NCBI GenBank assembly: GCA_961205875.1
Contig: OY540818.1
Coordinates: 19,132,761 to 19,196,760, forward strand
Reading direction: 5' to 3'
Length of the DNA stretch: 64,000 bases
Source: Sialis fuliginosa
Lineage: Eukaryota; Arthropoda; Insecta; Megaloptera; Sialidae
The first letter of the stretch is position 1; each line of letters opens with the position of its first letter. Of this stretch, positions 36,241-49,721 are shown piece by piece. The translations under genes and the position numbers were made by a program. A model generated the notes under the pieces. The model ran no database searches and was not told where the DNA came from. It saw nothing but the letters and a program-made list of their open reading frames with translations.

Positions 36241-37489
36241 ATCGAAAAATTAGTTAGTTTAAAAAATCATTATCTTTCAATTCTGGGACCTAACATTGCA
36301 TATTCAAGGTTTCTCGTGTTTAAAATAATCTTATAGTAAAAATCAATTGAAAATATATCTGAAGTAAAACAAAGACTTTACGAAATGCGACTTACACCCA
36401 TGAACCCAGAGTACTGGGGACGATTTAAATCTTACAAATAATAATAATAATAGTTTTAAATTACATTTAACTTTTCCCTTGAAGATCTTGGAAACGTGAG
36501 ATTAAGATGGTAGTCGGGACGTTTTTGCAACTGACATAAAAGATGCTGTGAAATTTGTTCTGATGAGTACTTCAAGTGTTCCTTAACGACTTTAATATCT
36601 GCCACCTTTGTACGTACTAGACGAACATGTCAAAGATTTGTGTGTTTTAATATCACCTTTTACTGTTTTCACTTTATTTAAATGTAATTACGACATTCGT
36701 GATTCTGTTTTTTTTTGTTGATGTACTTTAAATTAAAAATGTTCATTCTAGTAAGTTTGTATGGATTACTCCCCTCCCCCTCTCTTCCCCCGATAAAATA
36801 TAGTTAGTAGTTATAGTTTTTTAACAGCTTTGTATATTTTTATACAGGTTGGGAATTTTACTCTTATATTTTCTAAAATATTCATTTATTTTAATGTTTT
36901 CGTAAACGACTAATCTTAAAAAATGGAATTCAATTCTATTTTTAAGGTTCCGAAGAAACCCTATTAATCCCATATAAAATATAATTTCATCAATTCGAGG
37001 GCGTTGAAGAAGACTTTCAACTTTTCAAAACCTGTCCTTAAAATTAAAAAAAAATTATATTTGAAATACATATGTATGTTAGTTCATAATACAAAAAATG
37101 TAATTTTCTATAAGTGTTTTGTAAATTATACTGCATATTCCATTTATTAAATTACAATATTTAAATCTGGTTGAACAGTGCATCCGACTTTGGTTTAAAA
37201 GAAACAGAAGACATAAATACAAAGTATTTAATACCTGATATTTTTTATCTCCGCTTCAAGCGTTTTATCCTATAATAATAACAAAATAACTTTATGATAT
37301 ATAGGTACGTATTACAGTGTTTCCTTTATTTTATTTAACTCTATTGTATAATGAGATCTTTTTTATGAATATTTGAATAAACTGGAATAGAGGTATTTAA
37401 TTTTTTTTTATTTACGTATACTGGGTTACTAGGCGAACATCTGTTTACATCCTTACTTATTAGAAAACGATTTACATATTTTTTTAATT
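36241..37489. other. Intergenic stretch
   Basis: No gene or repeat recognised in this AT-rich DNA. Confidence 0.3.
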
Positions 37490-37740
37490 CATAGATACGT
37501 TTTTACCCAGGTTTTAGTTACGTTAGGTAACATAAGAAATAAGCAGTAACGATAACAGTAAACCAAGTCGGAAAAAAGTTTGCCACCAGTGTGATCTTTA
37601 GCAAAACGCCGTTAAATATTGAGCAATATAATGTAGTAAAGAATTGTATAGAATAAAGAGATCTAAAATATACTCCGCGATACCATATACCTAACTTTTA
37701 TATTTAAGCAAGCGAAACCACGGGCATAGTTAGTCAAAAA
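37490..37740 (-). repeat. Dispersed repeat with gcgaaaccacgggcatag, inverted copy of 60226-60480
   Basis: cccaggttttagttacgtta, ggtaacataagaaataagca and acgataacagt match 60350-60440 in reverse. The edge corresponds to the actagctgtacccgtggc end common in insect repeats. Confidence 0.55.
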
Positions 37741-37763
37741 CACAAGCTTTTAAACTTCCCAAG

Positions 37764-37895
37764 GTGATCTTGACATAAATCTTGGGTTCTTGGTATAAAA
37801 CGCGTCGATTTGATCGTATTATCGGCCAACGTTTCGTCGCACATTGCAGAGGACATCTCTAAATCGACGCGGTTTATACACAAAATCCAAAATCC
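37764..37895. repeat. Decayed Penelope-type tail
   Basis: cgcgtcgatttgatcgtatt, atcggccaacgtttcgtcg, and a shorter inverted piece taaatcgacgcggtttatac. Confidence 0.45.
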
Positions 37896-37999
37896 ACATA
37901 TATATCTATAAGTTAATTAATTTTCTATTTCCATTTTTTTTATTTTATTGATTTTGTGAGTAACCTTAAAAATAAATCATAAAACTGCAATAAATGGCT

Positions 38000-39250
38000 A
38001 TTATTAGTAAGTACTTATCATTCTGTAATCATTAGCAAGTGTCCATCACTGCGTGCTCATTACTGGTTTTACTTTGTCCATTACTGGAGAAAAAACATAA
38101 ACAAAATAAAAGGCTATAATTTAAAAATCAAACTTTATTTGTGGTCTTTGGTAATTAAATTGATTAAATAAAGAATTACTTGTTTTATTAGTAACATGAG
38201 TTCATGGGAATTACAAAAAGAAACCCGTTAATCACAAAAACAGTAAACCTTTCTCTAATAGCGGCCATAAATGGTGCCAGTACCTTATTTCGATCTGACG
38301 TAAACATATACTATTATCTAAAAAGCGAAGTAATTAAAATAAGTAAGGCAGTCGAAACTCTATATTTGATTTAACAAGCCTGGTTTTGCCAAATCCTTTA
38401 ACAAGAACAATACAAGAATGAATCGTAATTAACAAGAGCTGGCTGTAACCTAAGAGTTTCCGGGCAAAATCTCCTCGTGATAAATACAAGCCCTGCTTAT
38501 GTAATATGAACCTATCTATTGTCTTACTCTTTAAGTATACTGGTCGTATTATTCTGTTTAAACATGATGGTTATTCAAGATGATTTATTTAAATACCATA
38601 AGGTACTGGCACCAGTCTTGGATATGACCCCAGTAATGGCAAATTTTTAATTAAATGTAGTGAATTAGAAATATGTGTTGATATTTGATTACATACTACC
38701 ATTTCTGAATATTAATCTATATATGTACATTCAACTGTCTTACAGTCGATCCAGACTATCGAGCCGGTCTCGCTCTAGTCAAATATTCAGTAAGTATAGC
38801 AATAAGGTAGTGATACCAGTCTTGGCAAGGATCCCCCCAGTAATGGCAAATTTTTAATTAAATGTACTGAATAAGAAATATGTGTTGATATTTGACTACT
38901 ACCATTTCTGAATATTAATCTATATACATTTAACTGTATTACAGCGTGATTTGATGACATGAGGCCAATAGGTGTCAAAATGGTGGACATTTAAACTAAT
39001 TTATTTATTAATTATTATATTATGATCATAGCAACAAATTTGACGATTCTTCCTTTTATAATTTTTGTGTCGTAGTATTTATCATTTTGTAATTATTAAC
39101 AAGTGTCCATCACTGCGTGCTCATTACTGGTTTTACTTTATCCATTACTGGAGAAAAGACATAAACAAAATAAAAGGCAATAATTAAAAAAAAAACTATA
39201 TTTGCGGACTTTGGTAATTAAATTAATTAAATAAAGAGTTATTTGTTGTA
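38000..39250. repeat. Composite of several GGTACTGG MITE fragments
   Basis: gtgtccatcactgcgtgctc, cattactggttttactttgt, aaggtactggcaccagtctt (about 38600) and aaggtagtgataccagtctt (about 38805) are family pieces in both directions. The second part, 38741-39035, is the inverted copy of 31010-31320. Confidence 0.6.
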
Positions 39251-39638
39251 TTCTATAATTGAAAATAAAAAAATTATCTGAAACATTTTTTTATCGTACT
39301 ATATAAAAATTGCTTTTACGTTTCCCCCGCATCTCACCCCTCAAATAAATATGATAATACTTTTTCAATCAAAATGTTTATTCACTTTAACAATAGCTAG
39401 CCGTCTGCACATATTTGAAACAATGTGTGCTTAATCTTAGGGCGCCGATGTTAGATCTGCATGCAATTTTGGCATGCATTCAACAAACACACTATAGCAA
39501 CGTTTGTTTACACAGTTCCACATGTTAATGCATCGAGAATTACACATAAAAAAACAGTAACGCGAATTTGACTTTTTTTTGTACATGGGTTTTTTTGTAC
39601 AGGTCCGTATTAAGTACAATATAAATATTATAGATATA

Positions 39639-40195
39639 CAGTCGGGACTTGTTTATTCTAAGCCTTCTGAATCGTTTTGACACGAGGAAATCGCGTTTAT
39701 TCTAAGTCGAGGGGGGCACCCACCAAGTTATGTATAGATCCTTGACCAATCAGCGTTGGCGCGGGAATTGACGTCACCACGAAGACGTATTCAAATATTA
39801 TAAATGTATAATACAATATCAATTATAAGAAAACCTTTATTTATTCTTGTCTTCGTATTTTTTTTGATATTTTAACAACATATACAATCAAAGAAGTACA
39901 AATTCGACATTGCAAAATCATGAAAAAGCTATCACAGACAATTTTGTCTATTCGGGAAGTGTCATTTTTTACTATTCTTAAGTTGGCAATACGTTCGTGG
40001 TTTTTTGGAATATGAGCAAGGTGACGAGTGACGATGGTGATAAGTGTCTCTAATTAATTCTACAAAAATTTCAAAAATATGTTCGTTTACGTCACGACTC
40101 GAGAATGGTGGAAGGTGAAGGAGGACAAAAAATTTAGAATAAACGAAACTCGGCATTTCAGATAAACGAGACTTACAATAAACGAGTCCCGACTG
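39639..40195. mobile_element. pogo-like MITE (CAGTCGGGACT)
   Basis: TIRs CAGTCGGGACTTGTTTATTC and AATAAACGAGTCCCGACTG with TA on both sides (39637-39638 and 40196-40197). A subterminal repeat of gtttattctaag is present. No transposase; a 64-aa minus frame inside looks incidental. Confidence 0.8.
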
Positions 40196-40290
40196 TACTT
40201 ATATGGGTAAATATATTTTTAGTGGTTTGCACTGTTTATTTATATATATTTATATATATTTCTAAATCTCGTTTGGACGTCCAGCCCTAT

Positions 40291-40660
40291 ACAGGGTCCC
40301 CCAATAGTGCATCCGGATTTCCTAGCGCACTTCCGTAGGAATTTTTTACCAGTACTAACATTATTGCTAATAAATTCATCGTTTAAAAAAAAAACGAGGT
40401 TGCTACGATTTTTTAAGGTTGAGCTTGTTTATGGATTATTTTTCAGAAAAAAATAATTTGGCAACACTGTCACTGAATCAAAAAATGAACAGACGTTAAT
40501 GTAATGATATCGGAAGACTTAAAACGTTGCAGGCAGTTCCATTAAAAAAAATAATAATGTTCAAAATAATTTTACGACGTTAATATTATGTACCAAACTT
40601 TTTTTCTATCTCCTACGGGAAGTGCGCTAGGAAATCCATACGCACTATTAAAGGACACAT
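40291..40660. mobile_element. MITE with ~45-bp TIRs (GGTCCCCCAATAGTGC)
   Basis: The left end tagtgcatccggatttccta gcgcacttcc is mirrored by ggaagtgcgc taggaaatccatacgcacta on the right. The interior is AT-rich and non-coding. Confidence 0.75.
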
Positions 40661-40679
40661 ACATTAAACACATCAATTA

Positions 40680-40960
40680 ACCGCGAAAGCCTTTCATAAT
40701 TAAATCAATACTCCACAGTCACCGTTAATTATCTCTAATGATATTCAGAATAATTCACTATCACAGTAACAAAGATACAACAAGGGCGGTGAACAATATA
40801 ATATTTAATATGCTCTATGAACCGTAAATGGTTTATCCGAAGCACCAGTGGCCACAACAATACCCCTCCATTTAACACCCCGCACCCTTATTTAGGGGTA
40901 GGTATACCTTTTGATTACTTCATTAGCTCTGTTATCATGCTATATACGATTGCAGTGAAG
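40680..40960. other. Single-copy island
   Basis: Less AT-rich DNA (ggtttatccgaagcaccagtgg) without a repeat copy or reading frame. Confidence 0.3.
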
Positions 40961-42542
40961 GGATGTTAAAAGTTTTTGCTATAAATTTAAATTTCGTTTG
41001 GGGGTGGTTTGGGAAGGGTAGGTCGTTATTTATCTTCGCAGAAAACTCATTTTTCGTGCCATCATTTTACGCCGTTTGAATTAATCTGTTCAGATAAGGA
41101 GATATGAATTTAAGTGTTTTTCGAATCGAGACATTTTAATATTGAATATTTTTGAGATATTAATTTAATATCGTATGTTCTGAATATTTTTGAAAGTAAT
41201 GGTGTGGGGGCCCACGATAGGATGTAGGGGCTATGGTTTTTAACAATAATACCACATTTTATAAAATTCAATATTAAGGATGTAGTTAAAAATAATGTAA
41301 ATTTAGATGCAATGAACGATCAAAATAAAATTATCAATTATTCACTTTAAATGCTTATAAGAAAGTCAAATTGGTTTATATACTACATAAACTATAAAAA
41401 TACTTTTGTTTAAAACCTTATTTCCCATTATTGACTATTATTTTTAAATTTTAGCCAAAAAATTAATATTTGTGTTGATAATACGAAAAAAAAATTTGTT
41501 TCAATATTTTTCAGCAATAATTTTTTTCTCACAATTTAGTTCTGTATGTGTATAATTTTTTTTATAAAACTTGTTACTAAATATGTAAGTGACGTGTTGT
41601 GAAAATTTCAGATTTTTCTCGATGCTTGAACCATGTGTTTTATTGGACTTTAACCGTAAATACACCATTCTTCCATAAGAGCCCATGTTAATTTAAAAAA
41701 ATAATAACTTTGAAACTATGTTGTAAAACCTTTTGAAATTTTGTGTGGGTACGTAAGATTTATAATGGAGTAACTTCTCCTAATTTCAACTATTTCTCGT
41801 TGAAATTAGATATCTGCCATACATCCTTAAGTATCGATACGATATGGGTTGAAAATATATCAACCCTAAAATATAATGTTGTTCATATAAGTATATAATC
41901 AATCAATCAGCTTTCGCTGATGGAATTTTGCAGTTCGTTGGTGAAATACATACGTTTCGAATACATGTAGTTACTATAGATATTATTGATTTTGTAGATC
42001 TTATCCAGATGTAAAATAAGTCACAAGAATTCATACAAAAGAAAATAACAAAATATACAAAATAATTAACTAAAGTAAGTAATACATAATTATACATATA
42101 ATAGTACCTATATAGACAGATAGAGTAAGTAATTATACCAAATAAAAAATAAGTTACTTTACGACTAAATAATTCTAGTTCGCGCTTTGACGTTTTCGAA
42201 TATTTTTGTTATTATATTTTAATATTTTTAAGAAATTTTCTGCGCCATTGAAAAATTATTAATAGGTAATATTTAATAATAATAATATTTAATATCTTTG
42301 AGTCGCCCAACAATGGTCAAAAAATAATACATAAAATATTTTGTTACACAAAATATCATACATACCTGATGAGGTGACAGTTCTGAAACAGAAACAAAAA
42401 TTTCAGTCAATTTATAGAAAATATATTGAACCCAATTTCATATTGAACAAACGATATTTAAAAAAAAACATCTGCCAAGTAAAGCTTTGGCACTTTACAG
42501 AAACGGTGTTCGTCACTGCTTCGACCTTGCAAATCTATTATA
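40961..42542. other. AT-rich intergenic stretch
   Basis: No supported gene, RNA or repeat. The short reading frames here have no recognisable domain. Confidence 0.35.
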
Positions 42543-42926
42543 CAGTGTATTCCAAGTTGATTAAGACATAGGAAATTTAACATGGGGACAATTAGAAATG
42601 TTGTAGTCAAATTTAACTATGTGTGATTGGTGCATTTTGAAATGCCGCCACAAAATTTAATAAAATTGTAATTAGTATTTTGTTTTCAAATTTATATCTG
42701 CCAAAAAATATTATTATAATTTTATCTAGGATGCTTACTTTAATTATTCTTTATTGAAGTTGAAAACAAAATACTGTTGATAAATTTAAAATTTATCAGT
42801 TAGTTTCGAGGCGGCATTTCAAATTGCACCAATCACACATCGTTAAATTTGACCAAAGGTTACTACAACACTTCTAATTGTCCCCATGTTAAATTTCCTA
42901 TGTCTTATTCAACTTGGAATACACTG
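42543..42926. mobile_element. CAGTGTATT-family palindromic MITE, complete copy
   Basis: TIRs CAGTGTATTCCAAGTTGA and TCAACTTGGAATACACTG with TA on both sides. Best-preserved copy of the family in the window. Confidence 0.85.
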
Positions 42927-43944
42927 TATGTGATTCAATACAAATGGCATGTTAGTTGCGTCGAAACGTTTTGAAATCGGGGAAGAATTTTTTGTCTCAT
43001 TTTAAAATGGTCACAAAGCTTCTCGTATCTTCAATATGGCGAGGAAACAAAAGTAAGGCGAAAGCAATAGGGAAAATAATAAATATTAATTTATAACAAT
43101 CTTTAATAACCATGCTATAGCAAAATATAAAGATGTTTTTAAATATAATATAACCAACAAAATACGTCAATAAGATTGAGTGATATGATATATACATATA
43201 TGTGGGGGAAGGAGAGGGGGGGGGGTTGTACCTTGAAACAAACATCATGAGATTATTTTATATGATAACATGGATATCATTCCATTCAAACCAATAGGAT
43301 TTTCTTTTAATATAACTTATGATAACATTACGTTTTATTGTAAGTAAATTTGTTTATATGTATTAAGAATAAATTACCAATACATATTTTCTAAAAATAC
43401 TGATGGAAGGTATTGATTTCATGTATATTTATTTGTGGCTATATTCATTCTTGGAAACAAAATTTATTATATTATATATCTATGGATATGTTTTGGAATT
43501 TAGATCAGTGATATTTCAACTTAATTATTATAACAGTTGGTAACTCTGACCGTACACTGTTTTAATACCATTGGTGTTTACTTACCGCGCGTACGAGAAA
43601 ATTGTCAAACACTTCATGATACTTCAAGGGAACTGTAATATATGTTTGTTAGCAAACAAATTTTGTTAGCTCCTTTATAATACATACCTGACAGTTATTT
43701 TAGTATTGTGTATTTGTGAATAGGTATATTTTAAATATAATAATATACAGGGTGTACATTATTAATCGGAAAAAAATGTAGGTTTCGAAGTGAGCTATTT
43801 AATTAGGAATTTAGATTTTGTGTTCAAGGCCCTATTTGAGCGTTGTAAGTCCCATTTTGTAATTTATGTGTAAAGATAATTATATTTTCATCCTGTGTCC
43901 AATTTAGGCCTAATGCGAGAAATTAATAAATACAGTGCTCGAAT
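42927..43944. other. Intergenic stretch with repeat remnants
   Basis: 42965-43040 is a GCTTCCTCG-family remnant. 43220-43227 is a G run. 43640-43690 (tagctcctttataata) is a TGTCCGG MITE remnant. No gene. Confidence 0.4.
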
Positions 43945-44098
43945 CGGAACAGACAGACAGACGCGGAACGAAAAGTGTTTGTCTTGACGTGAAACGGATA
44001 AATTAATTTAAAATTTTGAAATCGGAGAACATTTTTTTTGTCTCAATCTGAAACGATCACAAAGCTTCTCGTATCTTCGATATTGCGAGGAAGCAAAA
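43945..44098 (+). mobile_element. GCTTCCTCG-family repeat, 3' end only
   Basis: From acagacagacgcggaacg to cgatattgcgaggaagcaaa. Confidence 0.65.
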
Positions 44099-45447
44099 TA
44101 CTACATAATAACAATAAACATTTCAGTTTTCAGAGTTGTGTGAGTCAAGTTCTCTATGCTAGTTTCACAAACCGTGCCGTTGTCGTGGCAACGGCTAAAC
44201 AAAACTACAACGGGCTTATGATAAACGATGACGCGCTGTTTAAAATCTGCTACGTTTGTTACAGAAATTTCATTTATTAGGAAAAACAGTCCGAGGAATA
44301 TGCAAATGGGATATATATTTCGCTCACAATCAGTGGCGTTCACTACCATTTCAATGAAAATAATCCACTGAATTTAAACTTAATATCGGTATGGAGAACC
44401 ATACATGACTTTCATGTTCTTTCTATCTTTTTAAATAATTTTTACATATGAATTTAAAAAAAATATTTTATTTATATAACCTACTACTATGAATATAAAT
44501 TTCGTAATACATAAAAAAACATATATACTTACGACGGTTACAGCTGTTATTGCCATTTTTATATAAATATAATCTATTTCCTAATGTCCAAAACATAATA
44601 CACATTCGTAGAACAACTAATTTTACAATCTGAATTTAGTTGCATTTGTTTCCAAGGCAACATGAATGACATATTAACTAGTATTTAAAATTCAAATTTT
44701 GAGGGTGTTTTTCACCCCTTCAATGGTTGTTTAGGCACGTATAAATAATAAATGTCCCTTAGGTTCAATTGAACTACAAATGTACCAAGTTTTATCAAAA
44801 TTAGTGAGATAATACTCGCAATGTTCGCTTTTTAGACGAAAAAAGTTATAAAATTTCAAATATTTCCAAAACCCCTAATCCGATTAGCACCAAAATCAAT
44901 AGGTCTGGAGTACTCACTGAGACAAACATTTTCCCCAAAAATAATTCAGATCGGTGCATTTTTACAGTAGCCTATTTTACCTCAAAATTTTGTTCCTAAG
45001 CTATAATTAGTATATACATATATGTAAATAAACAATATTTGTTTTCATCAAACAATATGTATCATAGAACGATATGTTATATTATTCAATATATATTTTA
45101 TATAAATAAACATATGCATATAATATATTGAATATAATTTACAAAAACAATTTAGTGGACGACCCACAATATGCAATTATGCAAATTGGTAATGAAAAAA
45201 AATTCGTTGTGTAATATTTCCAATAGCTAAATATATTTATCAGCAACGATAAAACAATTGTTGAAAACACAAATGGCGGCAGCTATGTTGTTAAAAACTC
45301 GCTAATTTGCATTGGCATCGATTTGGCGCATTGTACAAATAATGTACATAAACAGTGCTGGTACATGTGTGGGGATAAATGAGATAAAAAAAATGTGACC
45401 TCAACTGCCAATAACTTATATAAAAAATGCAACAAAAATATATAAAT

Positions 45448-45817
45448 AGTGTACTCCAAGTTGATTAAGACATAGGAAATTTAACATGGGGACAATTAGA
45501 AATGTTGTAGTAACCTTTGGTCAAATTTAACGATGTGTGATTGGTGCATTTTGAAATGCCGCCTCGAAACTAACTGATAAATTTTAAATTAATCAACAGT
45601 ATTTTGTTCTCAACTTAAATTTCATTAATTTAAGCATCCTAGATAAAATTATAATCATATTTTTAGGCAGATATAAATTAAAAAACAAAATACTAATTAC
45701 TATTTTATTAAATTTTGTGGCGGCATTTTCAAATGCACCAATCACACGTCATTAAATTTGACCAAAGGTTACTACAACACTTCTAATTGCTCCCATGTTA
45801 AATTTCCTATGTCTTAC
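45448..45817. mobile_element. CAGTGTATT-family palindromic MITE, diverged copy
   Basis: Starts gtgtactccaagttgatt and ends aaatttcctatgtctta. Both termini are shortened. Confidence 0.75.
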
Positions 45818-45849
45818 AGTCAAAATTTATTTAAGAAAATATAATCGCA

Positions 45850-45880
45850 AGCTTTCGAATTCACAGATTCATCCTCAGGC
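45850..45880 (-). other. Hammerhead-like motif 4 (weak)
   Basis: On the minus strand CTGAGGA, one spacer base, a 4-bp stem and CGAAAG. An inverted partner cgaaagtttgcgatta lies at 45908-45925. Confidence 0.25.
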
Positions 45881-47140
45881 TTATAAAAAAGAAAAGAAAT
45901 TATTATATTCGAAAGTTTGCGATTATTTTTTCTGAAATAAATTTTGACGTTTAGGTAAACAAGCTGTTTTTATTTATATTTTTCAACTTATTTGTTAACT
46001 TATCAATTTTTTTAGAGGAAGAGACAACGAAAAAATAAATATCGCCCAGGGCGCCAGATTTGCTAAGGCCGGCACTGCATACGTCTTAATATTTGTACAA
46101 AGACTACTACAATACAATAAAATATGGCTGCTAACAGTAAATTGTTGTACCCCCCCCCCCCCCCCCCCCCATAATCTATGCGTTTTTCTACAACTAATAA
46201 AATTTATTTCAATTAATTTTGTGTATTGTTTGCATCAAATAGTAAAACATTACCAAAAGAGTTTTCATATAAACCCCATTACTCCACTGCATTTACTATA
46301 TAATTACAATAGTTTAAACAAAATGTTTCAATTTGAAGCGTTATTTTATTGTGCTTTAGTTTTTATTGCGGCATTGCATGGCACGCGTTAATTAATACTG
46401 AAACTATGCCGTAGCTACTCCCGTTTATATTTAACAACGTTACATCTGTTCTATTACGGGCCAAATAAAGTGATAACATTTAACTATTATTATTCCATAT
46501 ACGAGTGTCCAGACTTTATTTTATTTTTATTGAATACTTAATACAAAATATACAAGGGTATAGTGAATTTGGTTTTTAAACTGTCAAATAACCTAACATT
46601 TTTATTATATTACTAGCGCATTGGACCCGGTGTTACCCAAGGATATAAATTTAATCTGTAATAAACCTATTAAACATTGTTTTTACTTCCATGTTCTGAA
46701 AGAAATGGAAGTATTGTAATACCATCGAAAAATCGTGTCCGAGAAAATGACAAATTCTGATTGTACTAACTTCAAAACGTAAAAAAAAAGTTAATTTCCG
46801 CATGGCGGCTGTGCGTGTGTCTGTGTGTCTGTGCGGATGTAGAATTTTCTTTCGTTCACGATAACTACTGTAAAAATGCACCGATCTGAATTATTTTTGG
46901 GGAAAATGTTTGTCTCAGTGAGTACTCCAGATCTATTGATTTTGGTGCTAATCGGATTAAGGGTTTTGGAAATATTTGAAATTTTGTAACTTTTTTCGTC
47001 TAAAAAGCGAACATTGCGAGTATTATCTCACTAATTTTGATAAGACTTAGTAAAAATGTATTAATTCATATTTAAACATTATTTAAAAAGATAGAAAGAA
47101 CATGGAAGTCATGTATGGTTCTCTATACCGATATTTACTT

Positions 47141-48590
47141 ATCGCTAACTATCGCTAACTATTTAATTATGCACCTTAATCTTCCGGAATAAAATCCGTC
47201 CAGTAGTTACTGAGAAAATCGTGCACAGGCAAATAAACGCGACAGGGGACTTTGTTTTATACTATGTTGTACGAGGTCTGTTTTTTTGATAAAAATGCAT
47301 ACAATATAAATATTTCTATGTTAAATAAAATCAAGAAGTTTTCGGTCATCCTATATATTATGTTTGTACAAAATAACCATCCACCACATTGTTTTCAAAC
47401 AGTAATGCGGTTTTAAGTTTACATTGGCCAATATCGATTCTACCGACTGAGTTTATTAATAATTATTATATTTCTGTACGTCCAAACAAAACTTCCATTT
47501 ATGTGTATTTATTTTAGTATATTACTCTCATCATTTTTAAATAATTATTTACTTTAAAGTGTATACTCAATAATTATTATAAATTAAAATTTTTTTTTAT
47601 AAATGTTCAATATACTTTTGTTTATACCTATGCAATGCATAATGAAATGTTGGATATGTATATGTTTATATCAAATACGGACCTGTAAAGTTATAAATAA
47701 CCCCAGAAAAAATATCAAAAATAATTTTAAAGCAAAAACTCCAAGCTTTAAAATAGTATCAAGAAAAATTAGATTTTTTTCAATCTCTAGTACATTATCA
47801 AAGATGAGACAAATTTTATTTTTTCATCAGTTGTATTTAAAAAAATTAATTAATATTTTTTTCGCACAGTTGCCCCCAATTAAAAAAAATTGTATATGTA
47901 TTCGGAGGCCCCCAAGCATAGGAATTCTCCGAACACACAAAATTGAGTAGACAAAGGGCCCCTAATTACGACCCTGTAATAATAAAATATCTTATTCACT
48001 GGTATCAAATTAAAATCAAAATAAAATGATTTACTACAGCTTCATCCTACATAGCTTCCACAAAATAAACACCGTAATTATATCGTATTCAAATAATTAA
48101 GTTAAATCAGAACGTATACAACAAAATACCCCTTAATAATAAACATACAAAAGCTGTAGCCGCTAAACGTTCCTAATTAACGACGAGCTTAAATAAAACC
48201 TAAACACAATTAAAGCACAACAAAGTGGTCGAATAGCTCATTATAACTGAACTGTTGTCTCTTTAAAACAATTACCTCTCGGTCCAGGATATAATTCATG
48301 AGTTTGGACCGAGCAGTATGATTGCATCTGCCGCTGGCAGGCGCATATGATGGATGTATATCATTGACATCATATCCCCTCGTTCTCTTGCATCATGTTT
48401 CGTATGTGAATGTGTACAACCTACCCTTATATTAGGGGTTGTCTGGGTATCGGGTTGTTTATGAGCTTTTAGGTATTTGTTGAATATTAAAATGACATTA
48501 TTTGATAAGTAGTATGAGATACATTAGTATTTAAAATACAAAACTAGGTTTATAAATTTAAACTAAAATTATACACCTTAACCACAATAA
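47141..48590. other. Intergenic stretch with an island at 48200-48420
   Basis: Mostly AT-rich. The island (acctctcggtccaggatata, gcatctgccgctggcaggcg) is GC-richer and apparently single-copy. The 115-aa frame at 47603-47950 is lysine- and isoleucine-rich and looks like chance. Confidence 0.35.
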
Positions 48591-48599
48591 AACAATGTC

Positions 48600-48636
48600 A
48601 CGTGTTTCGACTTCACAAGAAGTCCTCATCAGTTTA
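48600..48636 (-). other. Hammerhead-like motif 3
   Basis: On the minus strand CTGATGA, one extra G, a perfect 6-bp stem GACTTC/GAAGTC with TTGT loop, then GAAAC. This matches hammerhead boxes CUGANGA and GAAA, apart from the extra base before stem II. Confidence 0.4.
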
Positions 48637-48736
48637 TCAATATTGTTCTGAAACACAGTTTTTTTTAAACTTATTATTGTAATCGATCCGAAAATCGAAA
48701 TCAAAAAAGTCATTATAGTATATTTACACATATTTA

Positions 48737-49721
48737 CAGTGCTTCCCTTACTCTATCGGCAAATTAAAACAAAACTGTGTTTTCAGTTAATAAATAATTT
48801 AAAAATATTATTAGAATATTCATCTTTATGCACAACTGAAAGATTTTAATCAAAAATAGCATTTAATATTAATTTTATGTCTTATTTTCTTGTATTTTAG
48901 TCGATATTTGTATGGCGAGTTGAAGTTCACTGCAGGAAATTTCACTAAAAAATTTATAATTTTTTATTTCGTTAAAAGTATATTTATTGTATAGAAAATT
49001 ACGTGAAAAGTTGTTTGTTTCAAACCGCAGGTCTGTATCTCAAACCGTTCTCAAGATATAGCCTCTTAAAGTTTTAGTTTTTTCAAATTTTTGGAGAAAA
49101 AAGGCCGTAACTTTTGAACGGGTGGTTGGAATTGATTTTAGTTGACGGATTTGGAATCAGCGTGTCTAAATCTATATAATTACGTGTATAATATCTTTAA
49201 ACTCGAGAAAAAAATTTTCGCGAAAAATCGAAAAAATTCAAAGGGGTATACCTTAAAAAAATGTCGATTTTTGACGAAAATTTTTTTGTCGAATTTTAAA
49301 GTATTATACATGTCATTATATAGATTTTGACACGCTGATTCCAAATCCGTCAACTAAAATCAATTCCGACCACGCGTTCAAAAGTTACGGCCTTTTTTCT
49401 CCAAAAATTTGAAAAAACTAAAACTTTGAGAGGCTATATCTCTAGAACGGTTTGAGATACAGACCTGCGGTTTGAAACAAACAACTTTTCACGTCATTTT
49501 CTATACAATAAACAAATTCGAAATATTTTAGTGAAATTTCCTGCAGTGAACTTCAACTCGTCATACAAATATAGACTAAAATACAAGAAAATAAGACGTA
49601 GAATCATTTAGTTACTATATAAATTACTTAAGGTGTTTCATAACTAGTTTTTTTTGTTAATAGGAGGGGGAGGATTGACAAAATATGCTTCCCTTATTAA
49701 AAATTTCACGCCTCTCCACTG
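48737..49721. mobile_element. hAT-like element with giant hairpin, copy 3 (left end lost)
   Basis: The right end cgcctctccactg is intact. The left begins internally at cagtgcttccctta, so no target duplication can be paired. The hairpin covers about 48888-49600, in the same orientation as copy 2. Confidence 0.75.

Larger units (their letters stand above)
44385..47140. repeat. Large inverted repeat with other elements between the arms
   Basis: 44385-44435 and 44754-44990 are mirrored by 47088-47140 and 46860-47060 (ggagaaccatacatgac; ctcgcaatgttcgctttt; ctggagtactcactgagac). The loop contains a CAGTGTATT MITE and a C run (46150-46170). The arms could be two opposed copies of one element. Confidence 0.65.

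Noticed and set aside
39962..40156. Possible transposase fragment inside the pogo-like element
   Set aside because: Only 64 residues, without helix-turn-helix or DDE signature; the element is best treated as a MITE.
47603..47950. 115-aa frame, the longest in the gene-poor half
   Set aside because: Composition follows the AT-rich DNA (Ile, Lys, Phe, Asn), with no domain or splice context.
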